The position numbers and the translations under genes are program-made. A model generated the notes under the pieces. That model saw nothing but the letters and a program-made list of their open reading frames with translations, was not told the DNA's origin and did no database searches. A stretch of 64,000 nucleotides of DNA from Chromobotia macracanthus (Eukaryota > Chordata > Actinopteri > Cypriniformes > Botiidae): contig JAZGTH010000008.1 of the NCBI GenBank assembly GCA_036877525.1, forward strand, positions 13,274,001-13,338,000, in the 5' to 3' direction. Every line of letters begins with the position of its first letter. Positions within the stretch are counted from its first letter, which is position 1. Below, piece after piece: positions 12,201-25,637 of the stretch.

Positions 12201-15200
12201 GAGGACAAATCTGGATTAGCTACAGGAAGAGAAGTTTGACTTTTAACATGTACAGAGATTTAGGAGCCTTTAAAACTCAAGACGCTGAACTGAAACATGT
12301 TTAGCATTTAACTGGACAATAAACACCAACCAACAGGAATCAGTTCAATTACAGTGAAAAACATTTACAGTTTAAAAAATGACCACACAATATTTGGGTT
12401 GAAACATTTTTTATGACAATCTAGCATATTTCTCCTCCAAAATGTTTCATATGGTCATGCAAAACATGATCAATGATTTAAATTGTGGAGGTTTAACAGC
12501 TTTTAATTAAGCTGCTTTTTTCAACACCAAAATGTCAATATGAGAATCTGGAACAAAATCTGCTTAATTAACGTGAAAATAATGTCACGATGTGAAAAAT
12601 CGAAATGGTTCAAGATAAGAAATAAATAATGGGATTCTTTTTGAGTAAAAAAATATTCGGACTGAGCTGCAATGTGACACATTTCAGTGAGATTCAGCTG
12701 TTTCTGGTCAGACTATGAAAACACTTACTGTCATTTCGAAACGTTACTCCCAGTTTGCGACTGCTTTCCTCAGAAATGGACGACTGTAATCCCTGCAGAG
12801 AGAGAGACAGACAGACAGAGAGCGAGAGAGTTATATTACACGTCTATCTCTTCCAGTTTAGGTAAATATAACATGACAGTAATTTATCATACAGGGCCAT
12901 CACGAGACAAACAGAAAGTTGTGTGACAGGACTGAAGCTTCAGAAAGCAGCAGCACTTCAGGTGATGACAGCCACACAACACAATCCCACAATTATCAAC
13001 AACACTGTGTTCTGTGCCAAACACACAATTCACTGACCCTGAATCAGCCTCTCACACACAAACTCTCAACACAGCTGAGATAATGAGGGGTTGCAGCTGA
13101 TCCAGGATCAGACTGAAGGTGTATCAAAAGAGTCAAAACAAACAGGCTTGCGTGACAGACACAGACAGACGCTACACGAGACCAGAGCGCTCTGTAATCA
13201 GCCTGCCAGATCACAGCGGATGTGAAGAAACAAAAAAGATGATAAATAAAACAGGGATTAGAAAATAAAGGGCACATATTTAAGTAAGGGTGAGGGGTTT
13301 TCACAAACATGAAATGAAGCTAAATCAGCTTTGTTCTCAAGCCACTGCGCAGATCTTATCCTGCAGTGCGTTATCTGGAAGAAAGGAAGTTATTTGACTG
13401 GCACGAGATACGAGATTCACTCGTCAGAAGATGCTAAAACAAAAGCTCACAGGCTGAGAGACTGAGAGAAAAACTCTTTACAGGGTCTGCTGTAACAAAC
13501 CACAGTGTTACTTATGCAGAACAATCATTCCCAAAATCTTCCCGACAAAGAATGTATAAAAATTAAATAACAACTCGGTCATTTCCTAATTTCACCTTAA
13601 ACAACACAATCAAAACAAACCCCCAATAATAATAATAAAGTACAACACCTCCAAACACACACATCATCCACAATGGAAACAACAGACACGTGTTTGTCTC
13701 AGAATAATCAAAAATAAATGGAAAATTTTAAAACGACATCTCTGGTGTTAATGTTATATTATAATGAATGATGCAGTTATGCAGCATGTGAAACTGTCGA
13801 CTCTTTGTGCTTCACTGCTTTGCATAAGTGACTGGTAGGAAATGACTCCCACGTTGAAATGCACTTGAAATGGTTAGTTAACAGATCTGTGGACTTCCTC
13901 AACTAAACTAATCCCAGAGGAAATGGGCATCCAACCAAAACCAGCTATTTCTAATTTAGCCTAAGCTAAAGTGTCTAATTTAGCCTAAGCACTTATATTT
14001 AATACAAAAACTTCCCATTCTAATTACTTCACTGCCTGCAAACAAGCTGTGCATAAACGACCTCAACATATGTCCAAGACTTTAACCAAACGGTCTTAAT
14101 GGCCTCCTCTGCCCCATTTCCACAGGATGTGCACTGATGAGGGCATGACCTCCTGACCCCGCCTGTCTCACTGACCACGTACCTGCACCAGATGTGCAAC
14201 CAGAGAGAACTTAAAGACAGACAGATCACATACAGAGCACTATGAATTAACATGAGTGATGATTGTTTAAGATTCATACAAAGCCCTAAACTGTAAGCAA
14301 ATAATAAGAATGAAGGAAATACATGCTAAAAACACTCAGATAAGCTTTGCAACCACATAATGTACCATAATAACACCGTGAGCTAACATCCTGACAGCTA
14401 GTTCTGCATGAGACAGCACTGTTTCTTCTTCAGCATCACATTTTCTTCTTCATAAAAAGAGCAGAATGTGGTCACACCTGCAGTTTCTGATCAGATATTC
14501 CTTATGTGTGCAGAAACATGCTGGACCATCATAAGGAACCGGCTTCTGAAGGGTTAACCCCACAGTCATGCCAGTTAATGAACTGAGTGGAATTAAAGCA
14601 CAAACTCATATCTCTCTTTGGTCATAAAAACATTCACAGCTCTGGACAGGGAGGGGTTGACTGCTTCAGCATCAGAATGAAGTGAGAAAGTCAGCAGGTC
14701 TTGAGCTGCAGTAATGCCCTGTCGTCCTGTCCTGCTGAGGGCCAGCACAGGGTCACAGCACACACATACACACACACCTGCAGCTGATCACAAGAGCTCA
14801 CACACACACTCACACCTCTGAGAGACGCTCATTTAGTCTGTACAAATGTACAAAATAAGCAGATTTATTGTCCGGCATCTAAAGACTTTTACTATTGCAT
14901 TTATTTTCGGTTAGCGATTTGTTAAAATCCATAATTCTGTATGTTACATTTTGTTGTGCAGCCACTTGAATTACAGCTGTTATTGATATTTCTGGAATAA
15001 TTGTGAGCAAATCTTGTAAAGAAATGTTAATTTAATTTAATGAATGCGTTTGGTTTGCATTTCTCTGTAAGTTTGACTTTGATTATGGTGGGTTGTAAAC
15101 TCTGTTTCTGTGTGAACGTGTGTGTGAGTAATGGGGTGGGGGGGTGGTAGTGCACAGTTCCTAACAAGTCTGTCACTCTCCCCCAACACCTTTTTACGAC

Positions 15201-18200
15201 CCTCCCCAACAGGCAACACCCCTTCACTCACTCTCTTTGTACCTGCTGAGAGTCTTCACAGTCGCTCCGTCCTCTCAGCTCTGTGTGCTAATAACCCAGC
15301 AGTCATTCTGAAACTTCAAATGGACAGTTTGGATCGGGGTGCTGGAACTGAGGCTCATAAACGAGCAGAATGTTGCCCATGAGGTAAAGGAAAAGGTCAG
15401 CTCTCGGCCAAACAAGAGTCCCCGCTTTATTAGGCCTCATTACGTGACTGTAAAACAGGAAAGACTGGATGCCTTTTGTTTTATAACAGGGGTCATTAAA
15501 TCCCCCGTAAAAATTAAGAGAACACATGATGAGCCAAGTCAAAACTAATCGAATGTGGTGCAGAACTGCTCAGGGTGTCACAATGTGCAAATTTTTTCAA
15601 AAACATTATTTTTTGGACATAAGCCATGGTAATACTATGCTTTTTGTGGTCCTGTACTACAGTATTAGATTGCTTATATAATACACAAATATAAAACAAC
15701 TGAATTACAGTCAATTAGACACATGCACGAAATTGGTGAAATGAACACTTATTAAATAAACAATATTTATTCAACATTCGCAAAAATATCTGAAAATAGC
15801 AAACAAGTGTTATGCATTAGCAATTTAAAGTTAAAACAATATGTCAGTAAGACAATGCTGAAATTGCCAAAAATCAACTGATTAGCCAGGCTCAGACATC
15901 ACTAGGTAATACTATAGTATTGTTTATTTAAAATCAGCAGTCACTAAACACACGCATACACTAGGCACGGGCGACAAAAGCCATTATGAAGATTGTACAC
16001 TATTGTGTGGCCTCATGGGATGTGAGCATGTCTGAACAGAGTGACGGCAGGTGGGAACTGAAGTGTGTGTGTGTGTGTTTCCTGCAGCACACACAAGCCT
16101 GATCTCACCAGGTGTTCCACCTTCCGTCTGAATAATAACAGTAATTATATCATCTGAAACCAGAAAAACCTTCCCTGCATGGGAGAGGAGCTCTCTGTCT
16201 CTCTGCATTCACTTCCTGTTTTTACAAACATCTGACCAGTTCTGGTGACCTGAACGTAAGGTCAACCCTATAACTGCAAATAAAAAATAGCACTGGACTC
16301 GACTATATCTACAGGGAACTAAACGGATCATGAAAAGAAAATGAACTTGTTTTTAAAAAATCTTGTCTAATAGGTACCTGGTTAGGGAGAACTTGTGTTT
16401 TCCTCTCAGCATGTGAGCTCACACATGAAGTTAATTTCATGAGAACTCTGCCAGCTTTGTTACGAGTGTAGATGGTTCTTCTTAAGAACCCAATTAGCTC
16501 TTACTCATATGGAGACAGTGCCGGACAAACCTGCGCAGACTGTGTTTCTCTAAAGGAGAGCTATTCGTTTGATCTTTCATTGCTTCAGTCTTCTCCCACC
16601 CAACTGAAGCTCATTGGATTTCACCCCCGCACAGAGAAGCTCATCTATACTGGATGACATCTACACATCAGTTTCTGTCTTCTGAAGGCAAGACAGGGCA
16701 TGATGGGATATGTGTTCAGGAATGATCAATCACAGGGAACAGTGCTGCTACTCTTTGCTGCAGGATCGAGAAGGGAGTAAAAAGCAGGGAATGGGTGGCT
16801 GTTCTCAGGGCAGAGGAATAAACCAAATTACTCGGCAACACTTGTTAGGTTTTCATGTGAGGTTTAGCTGTCAAACAGAGTCTCTCTGCGGCCTTCATAA
16901 GCCCTCTGGTTTTTTAGAACATCCTGGTTCCTTTTTGCTTTATATGAATCCCAAATGATACAAATAAGCTAAAACAATATTTAAGTATAAGGCAGAAAAC
17001 AAAACTTCACTGTAACCAAAAACAAAAATAGTTTTGACTCAAAAAACAACAGACTCATCGTTGCGTCACCACTGAATTTGCATGTGTCGTCTTGAAAGGA
17101 ATCAAAACATACTTGTGTTCTTAAACACATCAGAAATCAAACGATACTGTACAGACGAGACGGATTTACCCGTGTGGTAAAAGCAAACGTCCCCTCTCAT
17201 GTGATAAATCCAGCAGAACAGCGTCACAGACAGTGAAGTGAAAAGGCTTCACTGTGTTTGTCTTACATGCTCTTATAATATCACACTTTAGATCAGGCTG
17301 ATCTGAGTTAAACTGCTCTCAGGGGGCTTGTTCCCCAGCACTGTGAAAATAAACGAAACCCTCACAGCACTTCTCACTGTTTGTCCAACAAATTACTTCA
17401 AATAAAACAGAAGCACAACTTCAGCGGTCACTTCCTTCACAATGTTGTGTGAGAAGACCCAAAAACTTAAAGTCAACATAGAAAACCTCCATTGAAAACA
17501 CACTGATTTACAGTTCAGTCAGGTCCAGGTGTGTGAAATGAAACCTGCTCTAACTGTCTAAAGACACATTTCTTAAATACTGACTTTGTTTGCTGGTGGT
17601 TGGATTAATGTATTTTGCCTGAATGTTTTACATGTTTATTATTGAAGTTCTTTTTATTAAAGGTCACACAACTCACACAATGACATATCCACATCTCCTC
17701 TTTAACAAACTCCTGGAATCAGAGAAAACCAAAGAAATCTCCCCTGATCTCCAAACAGAACATAAACAAGCACCTTTCAGCATCTGATTGGACAAACCCG
17801 AGCAGAACCTCACTGAACTGATCTCCAACACACGCTTCTCATTAAACCCACATGTGTCTCCACTTTCATATGCAAGATACGTTTTCTGGGACAATCACAT
17901 TGGCTTGTGTTTGCTGTTGGGATCCTTGTACAGTTATTAATCAGATTTTTCATGTTTCTAGATGCTAAAAACACGTTACGTCAGCATACAACATAATACT
18001 GAATGACTGGAAGTGATCAGAATGAATAGTGAGTTTTAAAGAAGTCCAAACTAAAATATTATTCATTTTCTCATGACTCACAAATGTGACTAATACAAGC
18101 ACTGGAAACTAAACCGATGAAACCCTCCTGATATCTTTAAAAACACACACACAGCAGGCCAGTTTTCTTGCAGTAACTTTCTTCACAGATACTAGTGTTC

Positions 18201-21028
18201 TTGCCTCTGTAATTTCCTGCATTTGTTTGGAGCTCAGAAATGTAATTTGTGGCATCACTTCCTTCTGCCGGCCCATAGCTGCAGGTGATCATGTGACATT
18301 TATGAGCAGGTATCAGCTTTCCTCATCTGTGTAATTACTGTCAAATCAGAGCACGTCTGCAACTCGCCAGCAACTACAAACATCCTGATGCCCAGACGAA
18401 ATTTCAGCCATGAGAGGAAAAGATTTTTCTTGAATTTCCACTGTGAAATGTAAATAAATCACCAGTTATAACCAATTAATCATCAATATCTAGAGGGCTA
18501 TGTGGCCAAGGGCCAATAAAACACTGATATTTAGGACAGAATGTAATTTAATGATTGCAAATGAGATGAGAGAACTAAAAAAACAGAATGAACTGCAGTT
18601 AATCTCAAAATGGACAAAGATCGGAACTAGATAAGGGGTATCACTATCATGTGCAACATTTACAAACTAACATAATATAAAACTGGACTGGAACTGGCCA
18701 AGACCTCAAGTTCATTTAAAAGTTTCTAAGACACGTTGATGTATCAGGGCAGGAAGACCGTCTGAGGGCCAGAGAGAGGCCGGATGATCAGGTCAGAGGG
18801 GAATCAGGTCTGATTAAGGTCTCTGTGGCATTCAGTCAAATGCTTGAGGGGACCACAGCCTCCGTCCGTTTCCCATAATTCCTTTCCTGTCTTCCCAAGA
18901 CCCTTCTGTTGCTAAAACGTTTCCATATGGTGCAACGTTGATGATGTTAACCACCTCATTTTGGTAAACAGAGTCTGTTCACGCTCAGTTGAGGTGCACG
19001 GCTGATCTCAAACACACGTTCATCAGAATGCACATATCTCACATATGTACCCCACCGGCCCCTTTGAGCTGTTCTGGATTCAGCAGGGAATCAGTGGCAG
19101 AAGAGGTGAAGAATGCTTTAACTGCCCTCCAGAGGGTGTGAAGTGTGACGAGTGCATGCAGATCACACTCATGTGTTTAACAGATAGTGGACTGCTGATG
19201 GGTTTTCCAGGTCTCAGACTTCTGAGTAGAGCATGCATCTTTCACTGATCTACAACCAGCCACCGCTACCAGAATTAACAGAGAAGTCACGAGACAGAGA
19301 AGTCACGAGACAGATCTCAGATCAGCAAGAACAAAACTTGAGGGCCATAAACTACCATCTCTGCTCGGACACTGAACTGACCTCTGAAGCCTCATAAACT
19401 GATTTCTGGACTTTTGCACTGTTGACCTTCTCTGTTGTGAATCATGTAGAAAACATTGTCCAAGATCTCAACTATGATAAAGAAAACATCTATAGCAGTC
19501 CTGTATGATCTGCATTATAGAACAGATCAAAACTAAACACTAAACATGCATAAATGATTTCATCTAAACGAACTTGAATGAACAAAATGTTTTGTTGGTT
19601 GCCAGCCATGCTATGTGGTTGCTAAGGGGTTGCTAACTTGTCCAGAGAAAACATAAGTCTGATTGCTGAGAAAAGAAAGAGCATGAGTTTTAGCAATAAT
19701 AAAAGTGATATTCTCACTACATGTTATAATTATGTCATAATGTTCATGGTTCTAAGTTTAAAGACCCGTTAGCATTATCACCTGAAGTGGAGTTACACCT
19801 GATCAAATTTACTTCAGCTACACTTGAATCAGATCTTTAAAAAGATCTTTTCTTGACTGGATGCTTAGTTATCACGTTTTGTTTTGGCTATTGTTTAAAA
19901 TTCACATTACAAAAAGGATGTAAACACAGCAGGCAGAAACCACCAGAAACAAGCCCAGTCATGCTGAGATGAAACTGTACGACACAAGAGACTCAATATC
20001 AACAAAGGCCCTCGTTTTTACTTCTATAGGCAAGAATGAAAAGACATTGTGTGTCTGCACTGCAGGCACAAACAGACATACAACACACTGAAAAGAAAGA
20101 GCAAAGAGTCGAGAAGACGCATGTGCCCGGACTGAGCGGCGGGTGATGCTCTCGAACAGTGAACGTCCTCACAAGGGGGACAACAGGATTGTGGGATTTA
20201 GAGTTTTATGTTTCATATGTTAAGAATGAACTTCTGCCCAGAGACTTCCAAAACTCCAGGATCATGAAGACCAAGAAAAAGAAGGAAGATCATCTCTGCT
20301 CTATTGGAAAACAAGGCAGAGGCCCCTCATAATGATGCAACCTCTGAAAGTCACCAGAGCTGATGCTGAAAACTTGAAACACACTTTCTAGCTACATAAG
20401 CTCAATTTCCCATGTTGCTACAGAATTCATACAGTGTTGCCAGAGGAGGTGCTACAGAGGCCATTAGTGTACGCTGCTCCACTCTCAGATGTCTCTTTAA
20501 GAAGCAACAGTTCGAAGTTTAAAATAAATGTATACTAGATTTTAGGTTCTCTTCAATTTGTTCCTGATGACAGGAGCTGATCAAAAAACCAGCTGCTATG
20601 GGGAATCACATACTGAAAGCAATGAAAACAGCTGAAAAGCATCATCACATCGACAGGTTAATAATGTGCACTGATGACCAGAAACAATAAGAGCAGAAGT
20701 GTGTATTATGTAAACAGGGTCATTTTTGATGTTATGGGGACTTTAAATATAACAGTAACACCAGCTGGCCTACATTTATTTCAGCTCGCCTCTGGACTTC
20801 ATTACAGCTCACAGGAGATCAGAGATAACACATAAAGCTGTGGTTTTAATCTACATGCCCACAAACTGAAGACATAAAAGACACATCCAGCTGAAGCTCA
20901 AAGCGAGAGTTCTTTCTGTACAGGACAGACACTGTATAATCTCAAATCACAGGCAGGAAGTTCCTCAGCACCAGATCCTTGATTAGACCCGAGCAAAGAA
21001 CAGCTAATTGATTATAATGACTTCAGTA

Positions 21029-21088
<60 letters not shown>

Positions 21089-21095
21089 AGAGAGA

Positions 21096-21188
<93 letters not shown>

Positions 21189-24100
21189 GACAGCTCTCTG
21201 CACAACACAAACACACTCCAGTTTCAGCCCTGAGGGTCACTATAGTATCAACAACGACATGAGGTTAAACAGAAAATCAAATAAATGTTCGCATTTGCTC
21301 TGTATTAGGTCCAGCAGACATTTTATATCCATCCTACAATAATTGGGTTTTTACATGGTTCATTTTTAATGTTCAATTAGCTTCATGGTTGATTCTGATT
21401 AGGAATGATGGTTTGTAGCGTGATGGTAGAAATTGGGTGAAGTTCTGCTGTGCTGCATTATATTTGCAGTGTATCTTAAACATCTGACACCGAGCAGAAA
21501 ACTAAACTTTACTCTGCAAACAGTCACAGACATGTCCTGCCAGTGTACACCGACTTGCTGATTATAATGGGAATGATGTAGAACTGTCTGCATTATAGAA
21601 CTGAAGTGATTTGCAGTCACAGGTGTGGCTTTATCAGATCTATGTCATGCTGCCTGCCAGACATTCATTCATTCATTCATTCATTACAAAAAATCTGATC
21701 TTTTGGTTTGCGTCCATCTAGTGACACAACATATAATATGAAGTTTATTTGAAAGCTTTAGCATTAGTAATCAGTAACAAATAGTCAAGATTGCACGGTT
21801 AAGTCATGTTTGGAGTCAAATCTTTAGCCAAAATTGCTATATTATGATATAAAATGACTTATACTGTGATCCAGAAAATCACTGACCAATCACAGGCACC
21901 CAGCTGGGGTGAACAGAGTGGCTGACTTTAAATTCACTTTTAATATTCGCCAGTTTACCAGCGGCATCCGTTCATTCAGTCCGAGCGACAGGAGCACTCG
22001 TCCCCTTAAAAGAAGAGTCGGTTCCTAAAGAACACAATCCCACAAATCAAAGCAGTACCCCAAACCAGTCCATTCAGAACCAGCCAAGCAGAGACTCTCC
22101 CACCGCACCACAAGACACGGCCTCCGAGGTGACGAGCTGCTTGAATGGTTTTCAATGCACCCTTAAGACGACAGAGAAACAAGTCGGAAACACACCCCCA
22201 TCCTCACCATTCATCCCAAACCAGATGTTATGAGAACAAGAGACCCACGTGTGTGAGGGTCCTTCCTGGACAACACATATAGAAATGCACAAGCGTCCCT
22301 ATATTCACTCATGCATCAGGGTTTGTATGAATTCTGTTGGTGTGTGTCTGTGGAGATAATAAAACACAAAATACATGTTGATCTACATTCATCACCATTT
22401 AAGAATAAAACTATAAAATCCGAAACTCAGCGAAATCAGGACAGAATTCATTTACACGAGCAGGATTACAGGTGATGACGACTGTTTTGCTACAGGTTTG
22501 GATAGTTTTAAGTTATTAAAGTGACAGTTTATCATTTTCCTCTTTTTGTGGAACACAAAACAGTCCACATGACTTTCTTTTATGATTAACAAAAGCTTTG
22601 AAATTCTGTCCCAACATCTTTTGTGTTTCACTGAAGAAAGATTATCATAAATATTCTTGTTGATTTTCCGGGGTGAAATTCTATATCTCTACTTTGTCAA
22701 TACAGACATTCTGAAAGTTTCTATTGATCAAAGTTTCTACATGTATTTTGATAGCAGCCTATTGCAAAACATGTACTGTTATAGTTGAATATTAATTGTG
22801 GAGATTCCATCAGGTTTTCTCAAAGGTTTATACCTGAGAAACATGGACATCAGCTTATTCCCCCGCACTAATCGCTTACTGTGTCACACCAGCAGAAACC
22901 CACCACTGCTCTCACTGGAAACACTCTTGAGATATGAGCTCACGTTTGTGAGTTTGGCTGACATCACGCTTGGTGCTTTCAGAGCTCATAACTTCACCAG
23001 ATGGAAGAGGACGAGACATTTGTTAAACCCATTACACAGTCTGTAATATCCGTTCAGTAATGAATTCTGATGTTGCCGTCCTTCATTTCTTTAACACAGA
23101 TATGAAACACAAGGTCAGGAAAGTAAAAGCCCCATTTCTCACACAGAGAATTCTTTGGCAGCTGGTTTTTTCAGAGAGCTCGTTGGAAAGCTGAAGTCTG
23201 GACACCGGTGAGCTGAGAGGCCTGAGACTTCCGGACAAAACAACACTTTAATCCAAGTCCAACAGCCTGCATGAGAGCTCCAACACAACCCCCATGTCCC
23301 CTCAGCAAGAGCCAAACAAAACTCAGAGACACCAGAGGTAAATTTAAACATCTACCTTTGTTTTCTTAGACAAGTTCAGTTGTGTGGCACTGCAGCCAAG
23401 CAGAAGTTTAAGACTCTCCACAGGGACACCATGCAGCATATAGATTACATTATAGTTTCTATATGTTAGTACATTAAAAAACATTTATGCATCTTAATAT
23501 TCAACACAAGTCACTTTAAAACACATCTACATGCACAAAAAGAAAAATTTGTGTTCGAAAATGGAAATAACAATCTATGCAAATAGATAGTTAGTTATAT
23601 CTAGAAAACCAGTTCAGTATTAACTGAACTGTCTACAGTGAGGCCACTTGTGTTGCTGTTTATATAGTGTTTTAAATTCAGACATTTCAAGCCAGTTTAA
23701 AGACTTTAAAACAGCTCAAGACAGACAAATTCATTTACACCTGCAGTGTTTCTCTGGCTTTCATGTTACTGTCGAGGGAAGTGAGCCGTGTTTCCTAAAC
23801 GGAAATGCCAAAGAATTTGAAGAAAGCAAACAGCCCCTGACTTCCTGTGGGAAATGACTTCAAAGCAGCGCCTGACCTGAAGAGACGGTGCGATTGGGGC
23901 AATTTGTCACTCAACAGCCTGTATATCAACAGCAAACTGCAGAAAACTGACCAACAGGAAGAGAAACACAACACAGAGGTGTGGAGAGCATTAAAACAGA
24001 ACAGACTGCTCAGAAGAACAGATGAACCTCTAGTGAAATGCAGAAAAACTGGTCTAAACCATTTCAATTTTTAACACTTTCAACAAGGAACAGATTATGA

Positions 24101-25530
24101 TCAACAATTTCAGACTAGTTCATAAGAGCACAAGTGTTTATTAGGATGTTAATGTGTTATGTTAACATCATAATAACATCTGTTAATGTGTTAATGTCGT
24201 CCAACACATTCAACCTCTCAAAAAATGAAGGATTCAAGTCTTTAGGTAACATAACAATAATGAACCTAAATCAATGTGCTGTTTTTATACTGGTGTTTAT
24301 TCTGTTCTGAACATGTTTCACGGTGATTAAAAACTGAATGATCTGAATGGGGAAATCTCTGAAAACCTCTTTTAAATTCCATCTTCTCACAGTGATCCAA
24401 GTTCACCTATTCAGCTCCTGAACAAAAGCCTCAAACAGGCAGGTCAGCTCCGGATAATCTCCAGCAACAATACATGAACATCCAGAGTTCCTCTAACATC
24501 TGAGCTGCAGGAAGACCATTTCCAAACTCCTGGCCCAGAGATGAGACTTCTCCTGACCCAGACATGAGACTTCTCCTAAACCCAGACATGAGACTTCTCC
24601 TAAACCCAGACATGAGACTTCTCCTAAACCCAGACATGAGACTTCTCCTAAACCCAGACATGAGACTTCTCCTAAACCCAGACATGAGACTTCTCCTAAA
24701 CCCAGACATGAGACTTCTCCTAAACCCAGACATGAGACTTCTCCTAAACCCAGACATGAGACTTCTCCTAGACCCAGACATGAGACTTCTCCTAAACCCA
24801 GAGAAGAGACTTCTCCTAAACCCAGACAAGAGACTTCTCCTAAACCCAGAGATGAGACTTCTCCTAAACCCAGAGATGAGACTTCTCCTAAACCCAGAGA
24901 TGAGACTTCTCCTAAACCCAGACATGAGACTTCTCCTAAACCCAGACATGAGACTTCTCCTAAACCCAGAGATGAGACTTCTCCTAAACCCAGACATGAG
25001 ACTTCTCCTAAACCCAGACATGAGACTTCTCCTAAACCCAGACAAGAGACTTCTCCTAAACCCAGACATGAGACTTCTCCTAAACTCAGAATGAGACTTC
25101 TCCTAAACCCAGAGATGAGTCTTCTCCTGAAAAGAAAAGCTCTTCTTCACACAACCTTCATTTAGTGTCTATGACATGTTACACTGCACCTTCTTGTCTG
25201 GGTTCTTTACATAGAAATAAAGTTGAATTTCTTTTTAACAATTGTTAAAGCTTCTCTGACAACACAAAAACGAAACCCCAGCGCTTTCATTTGTAAAAAG
25301 AAATCATCTCCTACGTGATGTTTCTCGCTCGTCTGGGACACAAGGGGTTTGAGTTAAACCTCCACACAACACAAACAAAACCTTCTCCGATCCCCCGTGA
25401 CGTCACGCTGCAGCTCGGCGAGGTTTACCTTGTACGCGCATTTGTCCGCGTTTCGTCCGATCACCGCCGCCGTGAAGCACACAAACACGGACAACCCGGA
25501 GACGAGATACCGCCGCAGAGATCCAGCCAT
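3279..25530 (-). CDS. il17rd: Interleukin-17 receptor D (Sef), 13 exons
   Basis: Exons are 25530-25429, 12792-12729, 11916-11791, 9671-9553, 9428-9308, 8680-8636, 8520-8369, 6764-6699, 6589-6535, 6427-6317, 5567-5383, 4679-3695 and 3397-3279. They join in phase to 749 residues (human 739). The protein has a signal peptide (about 1-25), an ectodomain with WNPVGKH and WKPKMLNIS motifs, and a transmembrane helix near 291-314 (AITVPLVIMSAFATLFTVM) followed by CRKKQQ. The SEFIR domain begins at PKIFICYSSKD (about 350), and a conserved tail carries MPRDSGIYDSSVPSSELS. Il17rd is a membrane inhibitor of FGF/Ras-MAPK signalling and an IL-17 receptor family member. The start chosen is the ATG at 25530, with good context. 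The in-frame codon at 25548 is GTG. Intron 8 uses a GC donor. The last exon is short and ends in a poorly conserved tail. Confidence 0.97.
4880..5095 (-). repeat. Right arm of the inverted repeat, in il17rd intron 11
   Basis: The reverse complement of this segment matches 2439-2665. The arms enclose the last two coding exons of il17rd, about 2.2 kb apart, and point towards each other. In the pre-mRNA they could pair. Confidence 0.7.
5152..5165 (+). promoter_or_regulatory. CTCF-like core motif
   Basis: CCACCAGGCGGCGC matches the vertebrate CTCF core CCASYAGRKGGCRS with one mismatch. It sits in il17rd intron 11. This is a motif match only. Confidence 0.25.
6697..6698 (-). other. il17rd: Non-canonical GC splice donor of il17rd intron 8
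   Basis: Exon 8 must end at 6699 (ATAGAG) for the frame to join the next exon (CTTCGTGAT at 6589). The intron then starts gcgagt, a GC-AG type donor with otherwise good pairing to U1. The nearest GT, four bases downstream, would shift the frame. Confidence 0.75.
8130..8310. repeat. TG-microsatellite-bounded interspersed repeat
   Basis: An AT-moderate core lies between a GTGTG/G run at about 8133-8152 and a TG run at 8285-8306, within il17rd intron 7. The core includes an AGAAGTCTATGGAATGTCC-type block, which I associate with a common fish repeat. Family assignment is from memory only. Confidence 0.35.
9672..11790. other. il17rd intron 3, with GC-balanced islands
   Basis: Most of this 2.1 kb intron is AT-rich. 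Two stretches, about 10110-10420 and 10680-11110, are GC-balanced and free of simple repeats, which would suit regulatory DNA. No splice-bordered exon is visible in either. Confidence 0.3.
21032..21189. repeat. (GA)n microsatellite, about 157 bp
   Basis: An almost pure GA dinucleotide tract with two short interruptions (ACTGA, GGGA). It creates spurious Arg-Glu and Ser-Leu reading frames on both strands. Confidence 0.98.
21659..21683. repeat. (ATTC)n microsatellite
   Basis: A tandem ATTC tetranucleotide of about six copies in il17rd intron 1. A similar ATTC/ACTC run occurs at about 32598-32634 in appl1. Confidence 0.9.
24539..25130. repeat. 24-bp minisatellite, about 24 copies
   Basis: Tandem units built on GAGACTTCTCCTAAACCC followed by AGACAT, with variants AGAGAT, AGACAA and AGAGAA. 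The period is a multiple of three and lacks stops, so long repetitive ORFs appear on both strands (MRLLLNPD-type and GFRRSLMS-type). It lies 300 bases inside il17rd intron 1 and is not expected to be translated. Confidence 0.97.
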
Positions 25531-25532
25531 CC

Positions 25533-25550
25533 TCACCCGACCATACACAT
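25533..25550 (-). other. Five-codon upstream ORF before il17rd
   Basis: On the minus strand ATG at 25550 reads M-C-M-V-G and stops with TGA at 25535-25533, two bases before the il17rd start at 25530. If transcription starts upstream, ribosomes would meet this uORF first. Confidence 0.5.
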
Positions 25551-25571
25551 GCGATCACAACACTGGAGAGA

Positions 25572-25573
<2 letters not shown>

Positions 25574-25635
<62 letters not shown>
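25574..25635. repeat. (GA)n tract at the il17rd 5' end
   Basis: About 60 bp of GA dinucleotide, 45-105 bases upstream of the il17rd ATG (CT on the coding strand). It lies in the probable 5' UTR or core promoter. Confidence 0.95.

Positions 25636-25637
<2 letters not shown>

Larger units (their letters stand above)
12793..25428. other. il17rd: il17rd intron 1 (12.6 kb)
   Basis: This very large first intron holds a roughly 157-bp GA microsatellite, a 24-bp minisatellite and a short ATTC run. Scattered AT-rich and TG-rich stretches are also present. I found no convincing exon of a nested gene on either strand. A palindromic CRE (TGACGTCA, 25398-25405) lies 24 bases inside the intron, next to exon 1. 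Segments such as 18160-18400 are repeat-free and could be regulatory, but conservation cannot be judged here. Confidence 0.5.

Noticed and set aside
21004..21262. Arg-Glu-rich and Ser-Leu-rich ORFs
   Set aside because: Direct products of the GA microsatellite.
24431..25094. Long repetitive ORFs on both strands (212 and 176 residues)
   Set aside because: They are translations of a 24-bp minisatellite, whose period is a multiple of three, inside il17rd intron 1. There is no start context, domain or splice evidence.
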